From contig JALHOG010000009.1 in NCBI GenBank assembly GCA_022843125.1, positions 1 to 64,000 of the forward strand: 64,000 nucleotides of DNA, written 5' to 3'. Position 1 is the stretch's first letter. Each line of letters opens with the position of its first letter. This document shows positions 24,797 through 33,969 of the stretch, piece after piece. Source of the DNA: Ilumatobacteraceae bacterium (GTDB lineage Bacteria; Actinomycetota; Acidimicrobiia; Acidimicrobiales; Ilumatobacteraceae). A model generated the notes under the pieces. It made no database searches, was not told the DNA's origin, and worked only from the letters and a program-made list of their open reading frames with translations. The position numbers were made by a program, and so were the translations under genes.

Positions 24797-26263
24797 ATGA
24801 CCACATCGGCGAACGACAGCCGCACCATCATCCCGATCACGGTCGCACGCGGTGACGGGATCGGGCCCGAGATCATGGACGCCACCCTCCGCATCCTCGA
24901 CGCCGCCGGCGCCCCGCTGCGGTACGACGTGATCGAGGTCGGCGAGCAGGTGTACCTGCAGGGTCACACGTCAGGCATCGCGCCGAGCGCGTGGGACACG
25001 ATCCGTCGCAACAAGGTGCTGCTCAAGGCGCCGATCACCACCCCGCAGGGCGGCGGCTACAAGAGCCTGAACGTCACCATCCGCAAGTCGCTCAACCTGT
25101 TCGCCAACGTGCGGCCGTCGAAGTCGTACTCGCCGTTCATCGCGTCGTCGCACCCCGGCATCAACCTCGTGATCATCCGCGAGAACGAGGAAGACCTGTA
25201 CGCCGGCATCGAGCACCAGCAGACCGACGAGGTCACCCAGGTGCTCAAGCTGATCACGCGTCCCGGCTCCGAGCGGATCATCCGGTACGCGTTCGAATAC
25301 GCCAGGGCCTACGGCCGCCGCACGGTCACCTGCATGACCAAGGACAACATCATGAAGCTCACCGATGGGCTGTTCCATCGGGTCTTCGACGAGGTCGCCG
25401 CCGAGTACCCCGACATCCACAGCGAGCACCAGATCATCGACATCGGTGCCGCGCGCCTCGCGGCGATGCCCGAGCAGTTCGACGTGATCGTGACGCTCAA
25501 CCTCTACGGCGACATCCTGTCCGACATCGCCTCCCAGGTCGCCGGGTCGGTCGGCCTCGCCGGGTCGGCGAACATCGGAGGCGAGGTCGCGATGTTCGAA
25601 GCGGTGCACGGATCGGCCCCCGACATCGCCGGCAAGGACGTCGCCAACCCCTCCGGCATCCTGCTCGCCGCCACACAGCTGTTGGTGCACGTCGGGCAGG
25701 CGGCCGTCGCCGAGACGATCAAGAACGCCTGGCTGACCACGATCGAGGACGGCATCCACACCAACGACATCTTCCGCGAGGGCCTGAGCGCGCAGCGCGT
25801 CGGTACCGCAGGCTTCACCGATGCCGTCATCGAACGGCTCGGCCAGCAGCCGCGGCAACTCACACCCGTGCACTACCAACCGGGCGGCATCCGGGTCGCT
25901 GTCGCCGAGCGACCGCGTCGTCACAAGCAACTCGTCGGTGTCGATGCGTTCCTCGACTGGGCCGAACCCGGTCGCGATCCCGACGTGCTCGGCGCCCGCG
26001 TCTCGGGTGCGTTGCCCGACGGTTGGCAGCTCCTGATGATCACCAACCGTGGCATCAAGGTGTTCCCCGACGGGATGCCCGAGACGTTCTGCGCCGATCA
26101 TTGGCGCTGCCGGATCGTGCCCGCCGACGACCGTACGATCACGACCGCCGACGTGCTCGAGGTGCTGCACGCACTCGACGGAACCGGCCTCGACCTGATC
26201 AAGACCGAGCACCTGTTCACCTTCGACGGCGAACCCGGCTACTCCCTCGGCCAAGGTCAGTGA
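24797..26263 (+). CDS. icd: Isocitrate dehydrogenase with C-terminal extra domain
   Basis: The ATG at 24797, with GAGGGA about 10 bases upstream, gives 488 residues. The beta-decarboxylating dehydrogenase core is clear: RGDGIGPEIMDATLRIL, SLNVTIRKSLNLFANVRP, IIRENEEDLYAGIEH, NLYGDILSDIASQVAGSVGL and AVHGSAPDIAGK. After about residue 345 a further domain of roughly 140 residues follows, as in the Thermus-type NADP enzyme, ending in a helix with VLHALDGTGLDLIKTEHL. It oxidises isocitrate to 2-oxoglutarate in the TCA cycle. NADP or NAD preference cannot be settled by eye. It converges on the GGDEF-EAL gene. Confidence 0.9.
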   Translation: MTTSANDSRTIIPITVARGDGIGPEIMDATLRILDAAGAPLRYDVIEVGEQVYLQGHTSGIAPSAWDTIRRNKVLLKAPITTPQGGGYKSLNVTIRKSLNLFANVRPSKSYSPFIASSHPGINLVIIRENEEDLYAGIEHQQTDEVTQVLKLITRPGSERIIRYAFEYARAYGRRTVTCMTKDNIMKLTDGLFHRVFDEVAAEYPDIHSEHQIIDIGAARLAAMPEQFDVIVTLNLYGDILSDIASQVAGSVGLAGSANIGGEVAMFEAVHGSAPDIAGKDVANPSGILLAATQLLVHVGQAAVAETIKNAWLTTIEDGIHTNDIFREGLSAQRVGTAGFTDAVIERLGQQPRQLTPVHYQPGGIRVAVAERPRRHKQLVGVDAFLDWAEPGRDPDVLGARVSGALPDGWQLLMITNRGIKVFPDGMPETFCADHWRCRIVPADDRTITTADVLEVLHALDGTGLDLIKTEHLFTFDGEPGYSLGQGQ

Positions 26264-26291
26264 CCGAAGGGAGCGGAAGCCGGCGGGTCGG

Positions 26292-28445
26292 TCAGACGCC
26301 GGCGCGTTCGCGTTCGATGAGGCTGGCGGGGCGCGGGCGGCCGAACAGGTAGCCCTGGCCACGATCACATCCGAGGTCGCGCAGGCGCGAGAGCTGCAAC
26401 GGCGACTCGAGACCCTCGGCCACCACGCTCAGCCCCAGCGACTGGCCGAGACGCACCACCGCTTCGACGATCGTCGTGTCGTCGCTCTCGATCCCGAGTC
26501 CGGCCACGAACGACTTGTCGATCTTGATCGCCTCGATCGGGAACCGCTTGAGGTACGTCAGCGACGAGTACCCGGTCCCGAAATCGTCGACCGACAGGTG
26601 CAGTCCGAGGCTGCGCAGCTCGCGCAACGCAACGGTGGCCGACTTCACGTCCGACAGCAGCGCGGTCTCGGTGATCTCGAGCCACAACGAGTCGGCGTCG
26701 ATCCCGCTCTCGGCCAGCGCGTCGACGACGATTTCGGCGAACGCCGGATCGACGAGCTGACGAGTACCGACGTTGACCGATAGGAAGCAGTTCGCGAACG
26801 GGTGGCCGACCGCCCGCCACTGGGCGAGCTGCGCGAGTGAATCGCGGAGCATGCGGGTGCCGAGCTCGATCAGCACGCCGGTCTCCTCGGCGAGCGGCAG
26901 GTAGTCGTTGGGCGGCAGCAAGCCGCGATCGGGGTGCAGCCAGCGCGACAGGACCTCGTAGCCGAGCACCCGACCCGACGCCAGGTCGACGATGGGCTGG
27001 TAGTACGGCACCACCTCGCCGCGCTCGATGCCGCGCCGCAACTCGCCCGAGGTGCGCAACGCCTGGACGCCGCTCTCGAACCCGCCCGCCTCGTACGCCT
27101 CGTGGCAGTCGCGCCCGCGCGCCTTCGCGCGGTACATCGCCGCGTCGGCGTCGCGCATCAGGTCGTTCGGTGACATCCCCGGCTCGTGGTTGGTGGAGTA
27201 GCCGATCGACGCGGTGATGAACAGCTCGTGATCGCCGATGATCACGGGCGGGTGGATCGCCTTGCGCAACCGCTCGGCGACGTCGATCGGCTCACCCTTC
27301 ATCACGACGATGAACTCGTCGCCGCCGAAGCGGGCGAGGAGGTCGTGATCGCGCAGCGCCGAGCGCAGCCGGTCGGCGACGGTCTGCAGGAGCTGGTCCC
27401 CCACCTCGTGACCGAGGCTGTCGTTGATCGTCTTGAAGTGGTCGAGGTCGACGAACAGGACCGCCACCTCACCGAGCTCGGCCGTGGCGAGCCGGTCGTG
27501 GAGGATGTGCATGAGGTACGCACGATTCGGCAGGCCCGTGAGCTCGTCGTGGCGGGCGGCGTAGCGCAACTGCTCAGCCGCACGCCGCTGCTCGGTGACG
27601 TCCTCGATGTGGGTGATCGCGAGCATCACGCCGTCGTCCTCGGCGGCCGACACGCGAGTCCGGGCCCACACGTACTCACCGTCGCGACGTCGGTACCGCT
27701 GGTCGATGCGGAACGAGTCGACGATGCCCAGTTCGAGGCGCGCCCGATGCGGCTGCGCGGCGCGCACATCGTCGGGGTGCGTGAACTCGCGCAGGGTGCA
27801 ACCGACCAGATCGTGCACCTGGCGCCGGAGCATCTCGGCGAGCGACTGGTTGGCGTCGACGATGCGCCCGTCGTCGACCCGCACCAGCGCCATGCCGGTG
27901 GGTGCCGACTGGAACGCCTGCTGGAACCGGCGGCGCGCCTGGTCGAGCGCCCGCACCTGCTGCTCGCGCTCGGACACGTCGCGCAGCCGGACGACGAGTC
28001 GTCGATCGTCACCCGCGACCGTGTGGCGCGGCAGGTGGAACGACGCCTCGACCAGGACACGTCGACGGTTGGCAGCGTGCATCTCGATCTGGATCGGGTC
28101 GACGTCGTCGCCCTCGTACGCACGCTGCAGACCGGCGGCCAGACTCACCTGATCCTCACCGCTCGCGAGGTCGACGAGATGCGTGTCGACCAGCTCGCGG
28201 CGACCGAGGTCGAACATCGCCAGCGCCGCCGCGTTCGTCGACAGTACGAGGCCGTCGAGGTCGAGCAGCAGCACCGCCTCGGGCAGCTCGTCGAGCAATC
28301 GGCGGACCTCCGCCTCGGCGGCCTCGACCGCATCGAGCTGTTCGCGCATCGCGAGTTCCTGGCGACGCATGCTCCAGAGCGCGAACGCGACGACCGCGAC
28401 CGTCACCGCCACGAAGGCTGCGATGACGTCGATGCCGAGTTCCAC
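26292..28445 (-). CDS. PAS-PAS-GGDEF-EAL cyclic-di-GMP protein
   Basis: 717 residues: an N-terminal transmembrane helix ([20 protein letters not shown], about 6-25), two PAS domains (about 45-160 and 170-285; [17 protein letters not shown] and [16 protein letters not shown]), a GGDEF domain with intact FGGDEFIVV, and an EAL domain written EVL ([11 protein letters not shown]) with [13 protein letters not shown] and KIDKSFV. Both synthesis and breakdown of c-di-GMP are possible; EVL variants are common in active enzymes. There is a single membrane anchor and cytoplasmic sensory domains. It stands 28 bases from icd (convergent) and 74 bases downstream of the CCA-adding enzyme gene. Confidence 0.93.
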   Translation of the reverse strand: MELGIDVIAAFVAVTVAVVAFALWSMRRQELAMREQLDAVEAAEAEVRRLLDELPEAVLLLDLDGLVLSTNAAALAMFDLGRRELVDTHLVDLASGEDQVSLAAGLQRAYEGDDVDPIQIEMHAANRRRVLVEASFHLPRHTVAGDDRRLVVRLRDVSEREQQVRALDQARRRFQQAFQSAPTGMALVRVDDGRIVDANQSLAEMLRRQVHDLVGCTLREFTHPDDVRAAQPHRARLELGIVDSFRIDQRYRRRDGEYVWARTRVSAAEDDGVMLAITHIEDVTEQRRAAEQLRYAARHDELTGLPNRAYLMHILHDRLATAELGEVAVLFVDLDHFKTINDSLGHEVGDQLLQTVADRLRSALRDHDLLARFGGDEFIVVMKGEPIDVAERLRKAIHPPVIIGDHELFITASIGYSTNHEPGMSPNDLMRDADAAMYRAKARGRDCHEAYEAGGFESGVQALRTSGELRRGIERGEVVPYYQPIVDLASGRVLGYEVLSRWLHPDRGLLPPNDYLPLAEETGVLIELGTRMLRDSLAQLAQWRAVGHPFANCFLSVNVGTRQLVDPAFAEIVVDALAESGIDADSLWLEITETALLSDVKSATVALRELRSLGLHLSVDDFGTGYSSLTYLKRFPIEAIKIDKSFVAGLGIESDDTTIVEAVVRLGQSLGLSVVAEGLESPLQLSRLRDLGCDRGQGYLFGRPRPASLIERERAGV

Positions 28446-28519
28446 GATGGGAGGTTAGGCGCGCTCCCCACGTCGATCAGCGATCCCGAACTCCGCTGTC
28501 CCGAACTCCGCTGTCATCG

Positions 28520-29941
28520 TCAGGCCGAACGCGCGGCCCACCACGCGAGGAGGCGCTCACGCGCCTCGTCGTCACCGATCGGACCCTCGTCGAGGCGGAT
28601 GTCGAGCAGGAACTGCAGGGCCTCCCCCACCACACGACCGGGCGGGACGTCGAGCAGCTCCATGACCGCGCGCCCGTCGAGCTCGGGCCGGATCGAGGCC
28701 AGCTCCTCCGCCTCGGCGAGCGCGGCGATGCGCTCCTCCAGATCGTCCATCCGCTTCGACAGCTGGACCGCCTTGCGCTCGTTGCGCGTGGTGCAGTCGC
28801 AACGGGTCAACACGTTCAACTCGTTGAGCAACGGGCCGGCGTCGCGGACGTACCGCCTCACCGCCGAGTCGCTCCAACCGAGCCGGTACGTGTGAAACCG
28901 CAGGTGCAACGCAACCAGCTCGGTGACTGCCGCGGTGTCGTCGTTCGAGTAGCGCAACGCCTCCATCCGCTTGCGGGTCATGCGTGCGCCGACGGCGTCA
29001 TGGTGGTGGAACGTCGTGCCCTTGCCCGGCTGATGACCGCGTGTGCGGGGCTTGCCGATGTCGTGGAACAGTGCGGCGAGGCGCACGCGGCGGAAGTCGA
29101 ACGGCGCCCGGCCAGGAGGTTGCTCGTGCGGCGGGCGCACGTTCTCGACCACGGCGATCGTGTGCGTGAGCACGTCCTTGTGGCGATGGATCGGGTCGTG
29201 CTCGAGGCGCATCGCCGGGAGCTCTGGGAGGAAGTGGTCGGCCAACCCGGTGTCGTGCAGGAAGAACAGGCCGGCCGCCGGGTGGTCGAGTGTCATGAGC
29301 TTGTCGAGCTCGTCTCGGATGCGCTCGGCAGACACGATCGCCAGCCTCGGCGCCATCGCCTCGACCGCAGCGACGATCTCATCGGTCGGCTGCAGGTCGT
29401 AGCCGGCGATGAAGCGTGCCGCACGCAGCATGCGCAACGGGTCGTCGCTGAAGCTGACGTCGGGCCCGAGCGGCGTGCGCAGCACCCGGCTCATCAGATC
29501 GGCGGCGCCCCCGAAGGGATCGACGAGCGTGGGGGTGTCGGCCGTGACCTCGAGCGCCATCGCGTTGACGGTGAAGTCGCGGCGGCCGAGATCGGTCTCG
29601 ACGTCGTCCGCGTACGTGACGTGCGGCTTGCGCGAATCGTCGGTGTACGACTCGGCGCGAAAGGTCGTGATCTCGTAGGTGCGATCGCCGGACTTGGCGC
29701 CGATCGTGCCGAACTTCTCACCCTGGTTCCACACGGCGTCGGCCCAGTCGCCGATGCACCCCTTGATCTCGTCCGGGCGGGCATCGGTGGTGAAGTCGAG
29801 ATCGAAGTCGTCACGGCGATGATCGATCAGGAGATCGCGGACGCTGCCCCCGACCAGGTAGAGCCGGTGCCCAGCCGCGCGGAACCGGGCGGCGAGCGGC
29901 GCCAACTCGGCGAGCACGGGTGCGAATCGATCCGGGATCAT
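28520..29941 (-). CDS. cca: CCA-adding tRNA nucleotidyltransferase
   Basis: 473 residues. The class II nucleotidyltransferase core shows LVGGSVRDLLIDHRRDDFDL with the DxD metal motif, then RRDFTVNAMAL, LRAARFIAGYDL and the HD phosphohydrolase part ALFHDIGKP. This actinobacterial PcnA/CCA type finishes or repairs the tRNA 3' CCA end. In mycobacteria the orthologue (PcnA) sits at the same place, divergent from the envelope cluster, which supports the synteny seen here. Confidence 0.93.
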   Translation of the reverse strand: MIPDRFAPVLAELAPLAARFRAAGHRLYLVGGSVRDLLIDHRRDDFDLDFTTDARPDEIKGCIGDWADAVWNQGEKFGTIGAKSGDRTYEITTFRAESYTDDSRKPHVTYADDVETDLGRRDFTVNAMALEVTADTPTLVDPFGGAADLMSRVLRTPLGPDVSFSDDPLRMLRAARFIAGYDLQPTDEIVAAVEAMAPRLAIVSAERIRDELDKLMTLDHPAAGLFFLHDTGLADHFLPELPAMRLEHDPIHRHKDVLTHTIAVVENVRPPHEQPPGRAPFDFRRVRLAALFHDIGKPRTRGHQPGKGTTFHHHDAVGARMTRKRMEALRYSNDDTAAVTELVALHLRFHTYRLGWSDSAVRRYVRDAGPLLNELNVLTRCDCTTRNERKAVQLSKRMDDLEERIAALAEAEELASIRPELDGRAVMELLDVPPGRVVGEALQFLLDIRLDEGPIGDDEARERLLAWWAARSA

Positions 29942-30034
29942 GGCCCGGTCAGGCTAACGCTGCGCCCCCCGACGCCGAGCCCAGTCCGACGAGAGCCGGG
30001 TCCGGTCACCCCCGCCGTTCGCCCGGCGCCAGGT

Positions 30035-30817
30035 GTGACGGTCGAGGCGCGGCTACCGTCACGCACGGTGAACGGGTCGGTGTTGGGGTCAGGAAGGGAT
30101 GCGTCGCGCGCCCCGCGCCCATGGCACCTGAAGCCATGGCCCAACGACCCGGCGACCCGGCTCCTCGTGTTCGTCGACCACCTCACCGTCCCGACACCCG
30201 CCGACCTCGCCGCAGCCGACGCCGCTGCCCGCGCCGAGGGCGCCCGCACGATCCGGACGTCGGCGCTGTTCCCCCGTGCCGGCGAGATCGCCGCTGAAGC
30301 CGGCTACGAGGTGATCGACACGCTCGCACTGCTCCGCCTCGTCCTCGACGACGACTTCGATCGCGTCGTCGAGTCGCGCATCGGGCCGATCGCACCCAAG
30401 ACCGCCCCGGTCCGAACGTGGCACCACCGCCACGCGGCCGCCGTCGACCAGGACGCCTTCGGGGTGCTCTGGGGGAACGACGCCGCCAGCCTGCGCGCGA
30501 TCCGGTACGCCACACCGGTGCACCGGGCCCGCCGAGTCGGCCGCGGTCGAGGGATGGCCGGATTCGCGATCTCCGGCGCCGCCGGTGAGAGCGGCTACGT
30601 CCAGCGTCTCGCCGTGGCGTCGGCACACCGGCGGCGCGGCGTCGGCCGCGACCTGGTGCTCGACGCACTGCTGTGGATGCGCCGTCGCGGCTTGACGACC
30701 GCCTACGTCAACACCGGCGTCACCAACGCACCTGCACTTGCGCTCTACGCCGACCTCGGCTTCAGCCGCATGGGTGACGACCTGGTGATCGCCGAGCGAC
30801 GTCTGGACGCCGGATGA
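30035..30817 (+). CDS. GNAT-family N-acetyltransferase
   Basis: The GTG at 30035 gives 260 residues; the open frame further upstream overlaps cca on the other strand and is shadow. The C-terminal half is a GNAT fold: YVQRLAVASAHRRRGVGRDL holds the R-x-x-G-x-G acetyl-CoA loop, then LTTAYVNTGVTNAPALALY and LGFSRMGDDLVI. The N-terminal 110 residues may be a degenerate GNAT half. It overlaps the next gene by 4 bases (ATGA). In mycobacteria a NUDIX protein (MutT4) occupies this slot. The substrate is unknown. Confidence 0.78.
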   Translation: MTVEARLPSRTVNGSVLGSGRDASRAPRPWHLKPWPNDPATRLLVFVDHLTVPTPADLAAADAAARAEGARTIRTSALFPRAGEIAAEAGYEVIDTLALLRLVLDDDFDRVVESRIGPIAPKTAPVRTWHHRHAAAVDQDAFGVLWGNDAASLRAIRYATPVHRARRVGRGRGMAGFAISGAAGESGYVQRLAVASAHRRRGVGRDLVLDALLWMRRRGLTTAYVNTGVTNAPALALYADLGFSRMGDDLVIAERRLDAG

Positions 30818-33057
30818 GCACCGCCCTCCCGCGGCACCGCCGACCGGTCATCGCCGTGGCGGGCGTGGCGACGCTGCTCGCACTCGTGATGGCGGCGGTG
30901 CCCGCGGCACCGGCCTCATCGCAGGAGCCGACCGCAGCCGACCTCGAGTTGCTCGATCAGACCTTCGTGGTCACATCCGACGGCACGGCACGGTTCTCGT
31001 TCGAACTGACCGAAGGCGTCCGCGCCGACATCAGCACGACCACCACGACCACCACGACAACAACAACAACCACCACGACGACCACGACCACGCTCGCACC
31101 CGGGTTGCTGCCGCCGGAACCGGTGATCCCGCCGACGTCGCTGGTGACACCGACGCCGGTGACTCCTGCGACCATCCCTGCGCCGACGACCACCGTCGCA
31201 CCAGTCGTCGAGCCACCGGCGCTGGTCCTGCAGGTGCGCGCCCACCGACCTGCTGCTCGCCGCAGCGACGTCGCCGCCGCCGCGACCGGCCAACTCGGGC
31301 CCGCGGTCGACCTGTACGAACTCGACCTCTACGACGTGCTCAGCATCGACCCGGAAACCGGCCGGCGGCGGATTGACTTCGAGGTACCGATCAGCGAGCA
31401 GCCGAACGACCGCTCACTCCAACTGTCGGAGCCCGGCGTGTATCCGATCAGCATCCAGATCCGGCGCGACGGCCGATTGGTGGTCGACGCCGCGACATTC
31501 CTCGAACGCACCCGACCCGTGAGCTTCGGGCCGTTCAGCATCGCGGTCGTGGCCGGCGTCGACGACGTGTCGAGCATCCCGACCGGGGCCGAACTCGCGA
31601 CCGCCCGCGACCAACTCGAGCGCCTGGCAGAGCTGGGCGAGCGCACCCAGATCCCGCTGACGGTGGCGATCCCGCCCGTGCTCACCACCACGATCTTGGC
31701 GGACGAGCCCGAGCTCGCCGCACGCCTCGGCACAGCGCTGGCTGCTGACAACATCGTGTCAGCGACCGATCTGCCGCTCGATCCGAGCTCCGCGGTCGCT
31801 GCCGGGCTCGACAACGACTTCACGCGACGGCTGGGCGATGGTGAGGCGGCGATCACGTCGACGCTCGACGGCCCGACCCCGCGGCGCGACGCCTGGTTGA
31901 TCCGCGACGGGCTGACAACCGACGGCGCGGCTGCGGTACGCGACGCCGGGGCCCAGTTGCTCATCGTCCCCTACGACCGCTACCTCGAGTTCGGGGGCAG
32001 CCTCCCCGGCTTCACCGATTCGACGCTGATGATGGCCGCCGCTCTGCCCGGCGACGAGGAGCTGCCGATGATGGTGCTCGACGAGATGGCGAACCTCGTC
32101 GACCCCGACCGCACCACCGGCAACAGCGCGATCGAGGATGCGGTCCGGTTGATGGCGGAGATCGCGGCCATCCGGACGCAGCTGGAACCTCAGCGGCGAT
32201 CACTCGTGCTGGCGACACCGGACTTCGGACTCCTCGACCCGGCTGTCGTCGCCCAGCTCGAACGGTTCGCCCTGGAGCATCCCGACGTCGACTTCCAACC
32301 GCTCGCCGCGCTCCCCGGGCTCACCAACACGTTCTTCATCGACGGCGACGTGCTCACCGTCGACCTCGACGCTGCACCACCGGTCGACCTCCGGCCGCGA
32401 GTCGATGCCGCTGCGATCGAGGAGTTGCGTCGAGCCGACGTGGCCTCGATGCTGCCCGACGACGACACCCGCCCTGCGGCGTGGCACGTACAGCTGCGGA
32501 CCGCCGTCACGACGGGCGTCGACGACGACGACGCCGCCGGGCTGATCCAACAGGTGCAGGACGAACTGCTCGCTGTCAGGGGTGCGGTCGCGCCGCCCGA
32601 ACCGTTCCCGTTCACCGTCAGCGGCCGCGAGACTCGGCTCCCGATCGCCATCACCAACACCGGGCCGACAGCGCTCGACGTCGTGGTCAGACTGGAGTCG
32701 GCACGGCTGTCGTTCCCGCTCAACGACATCGCGGTCACGCTCCCGCCGAACGCGACCACCGAGATCCGAGTCGACGTGGTCGCTCGCTCCAACGGCGAGT
32801 TCCCCCTTCGCGTCCTGCTGCGCACCCCCGCCGGCAACCAGCTGACCGAACCCGTCGTGCTGACGGCTCGCGTCAACAACCTCACAGGCCTCGGCCGCGT
32901 CGCGACAGTCGGCCTCCTGCTCGTTCTCGCCACGTGGTGGTTCACCTATCTGAGCCGCCGCCGGCGCGCCAAGCGATCCGTCGAGCTCGGCGCCAGCGCC
33001 GAGCGGCATCCGGCCCGACCGCGACCAGAGGAACCGGCGACAGACCCGGCCCAGTAG
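30814..33057 (+). CDS. DUF6049-like secreted single-anchor envelope protein
   Basis: 747 residues: a signal peptide (PVIAVAGVATLLALVMAAVPAAPASS), a run of about 19 threonines (around residues 74-92), a large extracellular region and a C-terminal helix (VATVGLLLVLATWWFTYL) followed by RRRRAKR. So the bulk lies outside with a short basic tail inside. The layout and place next to cca match mycobacterial Rv3909, the DUF6049 family; detailed homology cannot be checked here. The extracellular part has DVDFQPLAALPGL and an immunoglobulin-like region near residue 600-690. It starts in a 4-base overlap with the GNAT gene; 11 bases separate it from the DegV gene. Confidence 0.75.
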   Translation: MSTALPRHRRPVIAVAGVATLLALVMAAVPAAPASSQEPTAADLELLDQTFVVTSDGTARFSFELTEGVRADISTTTTTTTTTTTTTTTTTTTLAPGLLPPEPVIPPTSLVTPTPVTPATIPAPTTTVAPVVEPPALVLQVRAHRPAARRSDVAAAATGQLGPAVDLYELDLYDVLSIDPETGRRRIDFEVPISEQPNDRSLQLSEPGVYPISIQIRRDGRLVVDAATFLERTRPVSFGPFSIAVVAGVDDVSSIPTGAELATARDQLERLAELGERTQIPLTVAIPPVLTTTILADEPELAARLGTALAADNIVSATDLPLDPSSAVAAGLDNDFTRRLGDGEAAITSTLDGPTPRRDAWLIRDGLTTDGAAAVRDAGAQLLIVPYDRYLEFGGSLPGFTDSTLMMAAALPGDEELPMMVLDEMANLVDPDRTTGNSAIEDAVRLMAEIAAIRTQLEPQRRSLVLATPDFGLLDPAVVAQLERFALEHPDVDFQPLAALPGLTNTFFIDGDVLTVDLDAAPPVDLRPRVDAAAIEELRRADVASMLPDDDTRPAAWHVQLRTAVTTGVDDDDAAGLIQQVQDELLAVRGAVAPPEPFPFTVSGRETRLPIAITNTGPTALDVVVRLESARLSFPLNDIAVTLPPNATTEIRVDVVARSNGEFPLRVLLRTPAGNQLTEPVVLTARVNNLTGLGRVATVGLLLVLATWWFTYLSRRRRAKRSVELGASAERHPARPRPEEPATDPAQ
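31036..31092 (+). repeat. Threonine-codon tract (ACN)n
   Basis: About 19 consecutive Thr codons mixing ACC, ACG and ACA. The mixture of codons shows the tract is kept at the protein level rather than being a fresh slippage product. It probably forms a glycosylatable stalk. Confidence 0.85.
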
Positions 33058-33068
33058 CCTCGCGGCCC

Positions 33069-33908
33069 GTGAGCATCCGCATCGTCACCGACTCGTCCTG
33101 CGATCTCCCCGCCGAGGTGGTCGACGCGCACGGCATCCGCGTGGTGCCGCTCTCGATCCGCTTCGGTGACGAGGAGTTCATCGACCGCGAGCAGCTCACC
33201 ACCGCCGAGTTCTGGGCCCGCTGCGCCACCAGCTCCACCCTCCCTGAGACCGCCGCTCCGGCCCCCGGCCAGTTCGAGCAGGCCTATCGTTCGCTGCTGG
33301 CCGATGGCGCCACCGGCATCGTCGTCGTCGCGCTCTCCGGTGAGCTGTCGGCCACGATGCAGAGCGCCGAGCTCGCCGCTCGGTCCCTCGCCGACGAGAT
33401 CCCGATCCGGGTCATCGACAGCCGGACCGTCACGCTCGGGGTGGGCACCATCGCGCTCGCCTGCGCACGCCGTGCCGCTGAGGGTGGCACGCTCGACGAG
33501 GTCGCCGGCCTGGCCGGCGACCTCGCCGCACGCACGCGCGTGTTCGGAGCGCTCGACACCCTCGAGAACCTGCGCAAAGGCGGCCGTATCGGCGGTGCTC
33601 GGGCGATGCTCGGCACGGCGCTGGCCATCAAGCCGATCATCGAGGTGCGCGACGGCAAGGTCGAAGAGGGTGGCAAGCAGCGCACCCGGACCAAAGCGCT
33701 CAAGTTCCTCGTCGACAAGGTGTCGGAGTACAGCAACCGGATCGAGTCGCTCGCCGTCCTCCACGCCGACTGCTCCGACGTCGACGCGTTCGTCGAGATG
33801 CTCCGCCCGCACTTCTCGGGCGAGATCGTCGTCGGCGAGATCGGCCCGGTCATCGGCACGCACGCCGGCCGCGGCACCATCGGCATCGCGTTCAGCCTCC
33901 GCGCCTGA
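33069..33908 (+). CDS. DegV-family fatty-acid-binding protein
   Basis: The GTG at 33069 gives 279 residues. DegV features: SIRIVTDSSCDLPAEVV at the start, STLPETAAPAPGQFEQAY with the conserved T/S-S-x-P loop, VVALSGELSATMQSA, VIDSRTVTLGVG and LDTLENLRKGGRIGGA. DegV/FakB proteins bind a fatty acid for phosphorylation or transfer. No FakA-like kinase is nearby. It lies 11 bases past the DUF6049-like gene and 61 bases before the protein kinase, probably in one transcript. The upstream open frame is shadow. Confidence 0.92.
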   Translation: MSIRIVTDSSCDLPAEVVDAHGIRVVPLSIRFGDEEFIDREQLTTAEFWARCATSSTLPETAAPAPGQFEQAYRSLLADGATGIVVVALSGELSATMQSAELAARSLADEIPIRVIDSRTVTLGVGTIALACARRAAEGGTLDEVAGLAGDLAARTRVFGALDTLENLRKGGRIGGARAMLGTALAIKPIIEVRDGKVEEGGKQRTRTKALKFLVDKVSEYSNRIESLAVLHADCSDVDAFVEMLRPHFSGEIVVGEIGPVIGTHAGRGTIGIAFSLRA

Positions 33909-33969
33909 CGACGTCGCGACGCGATTGCCCGGATCGGCCGTGCCCACAGCACTAGCGTGAGGCCCGGTC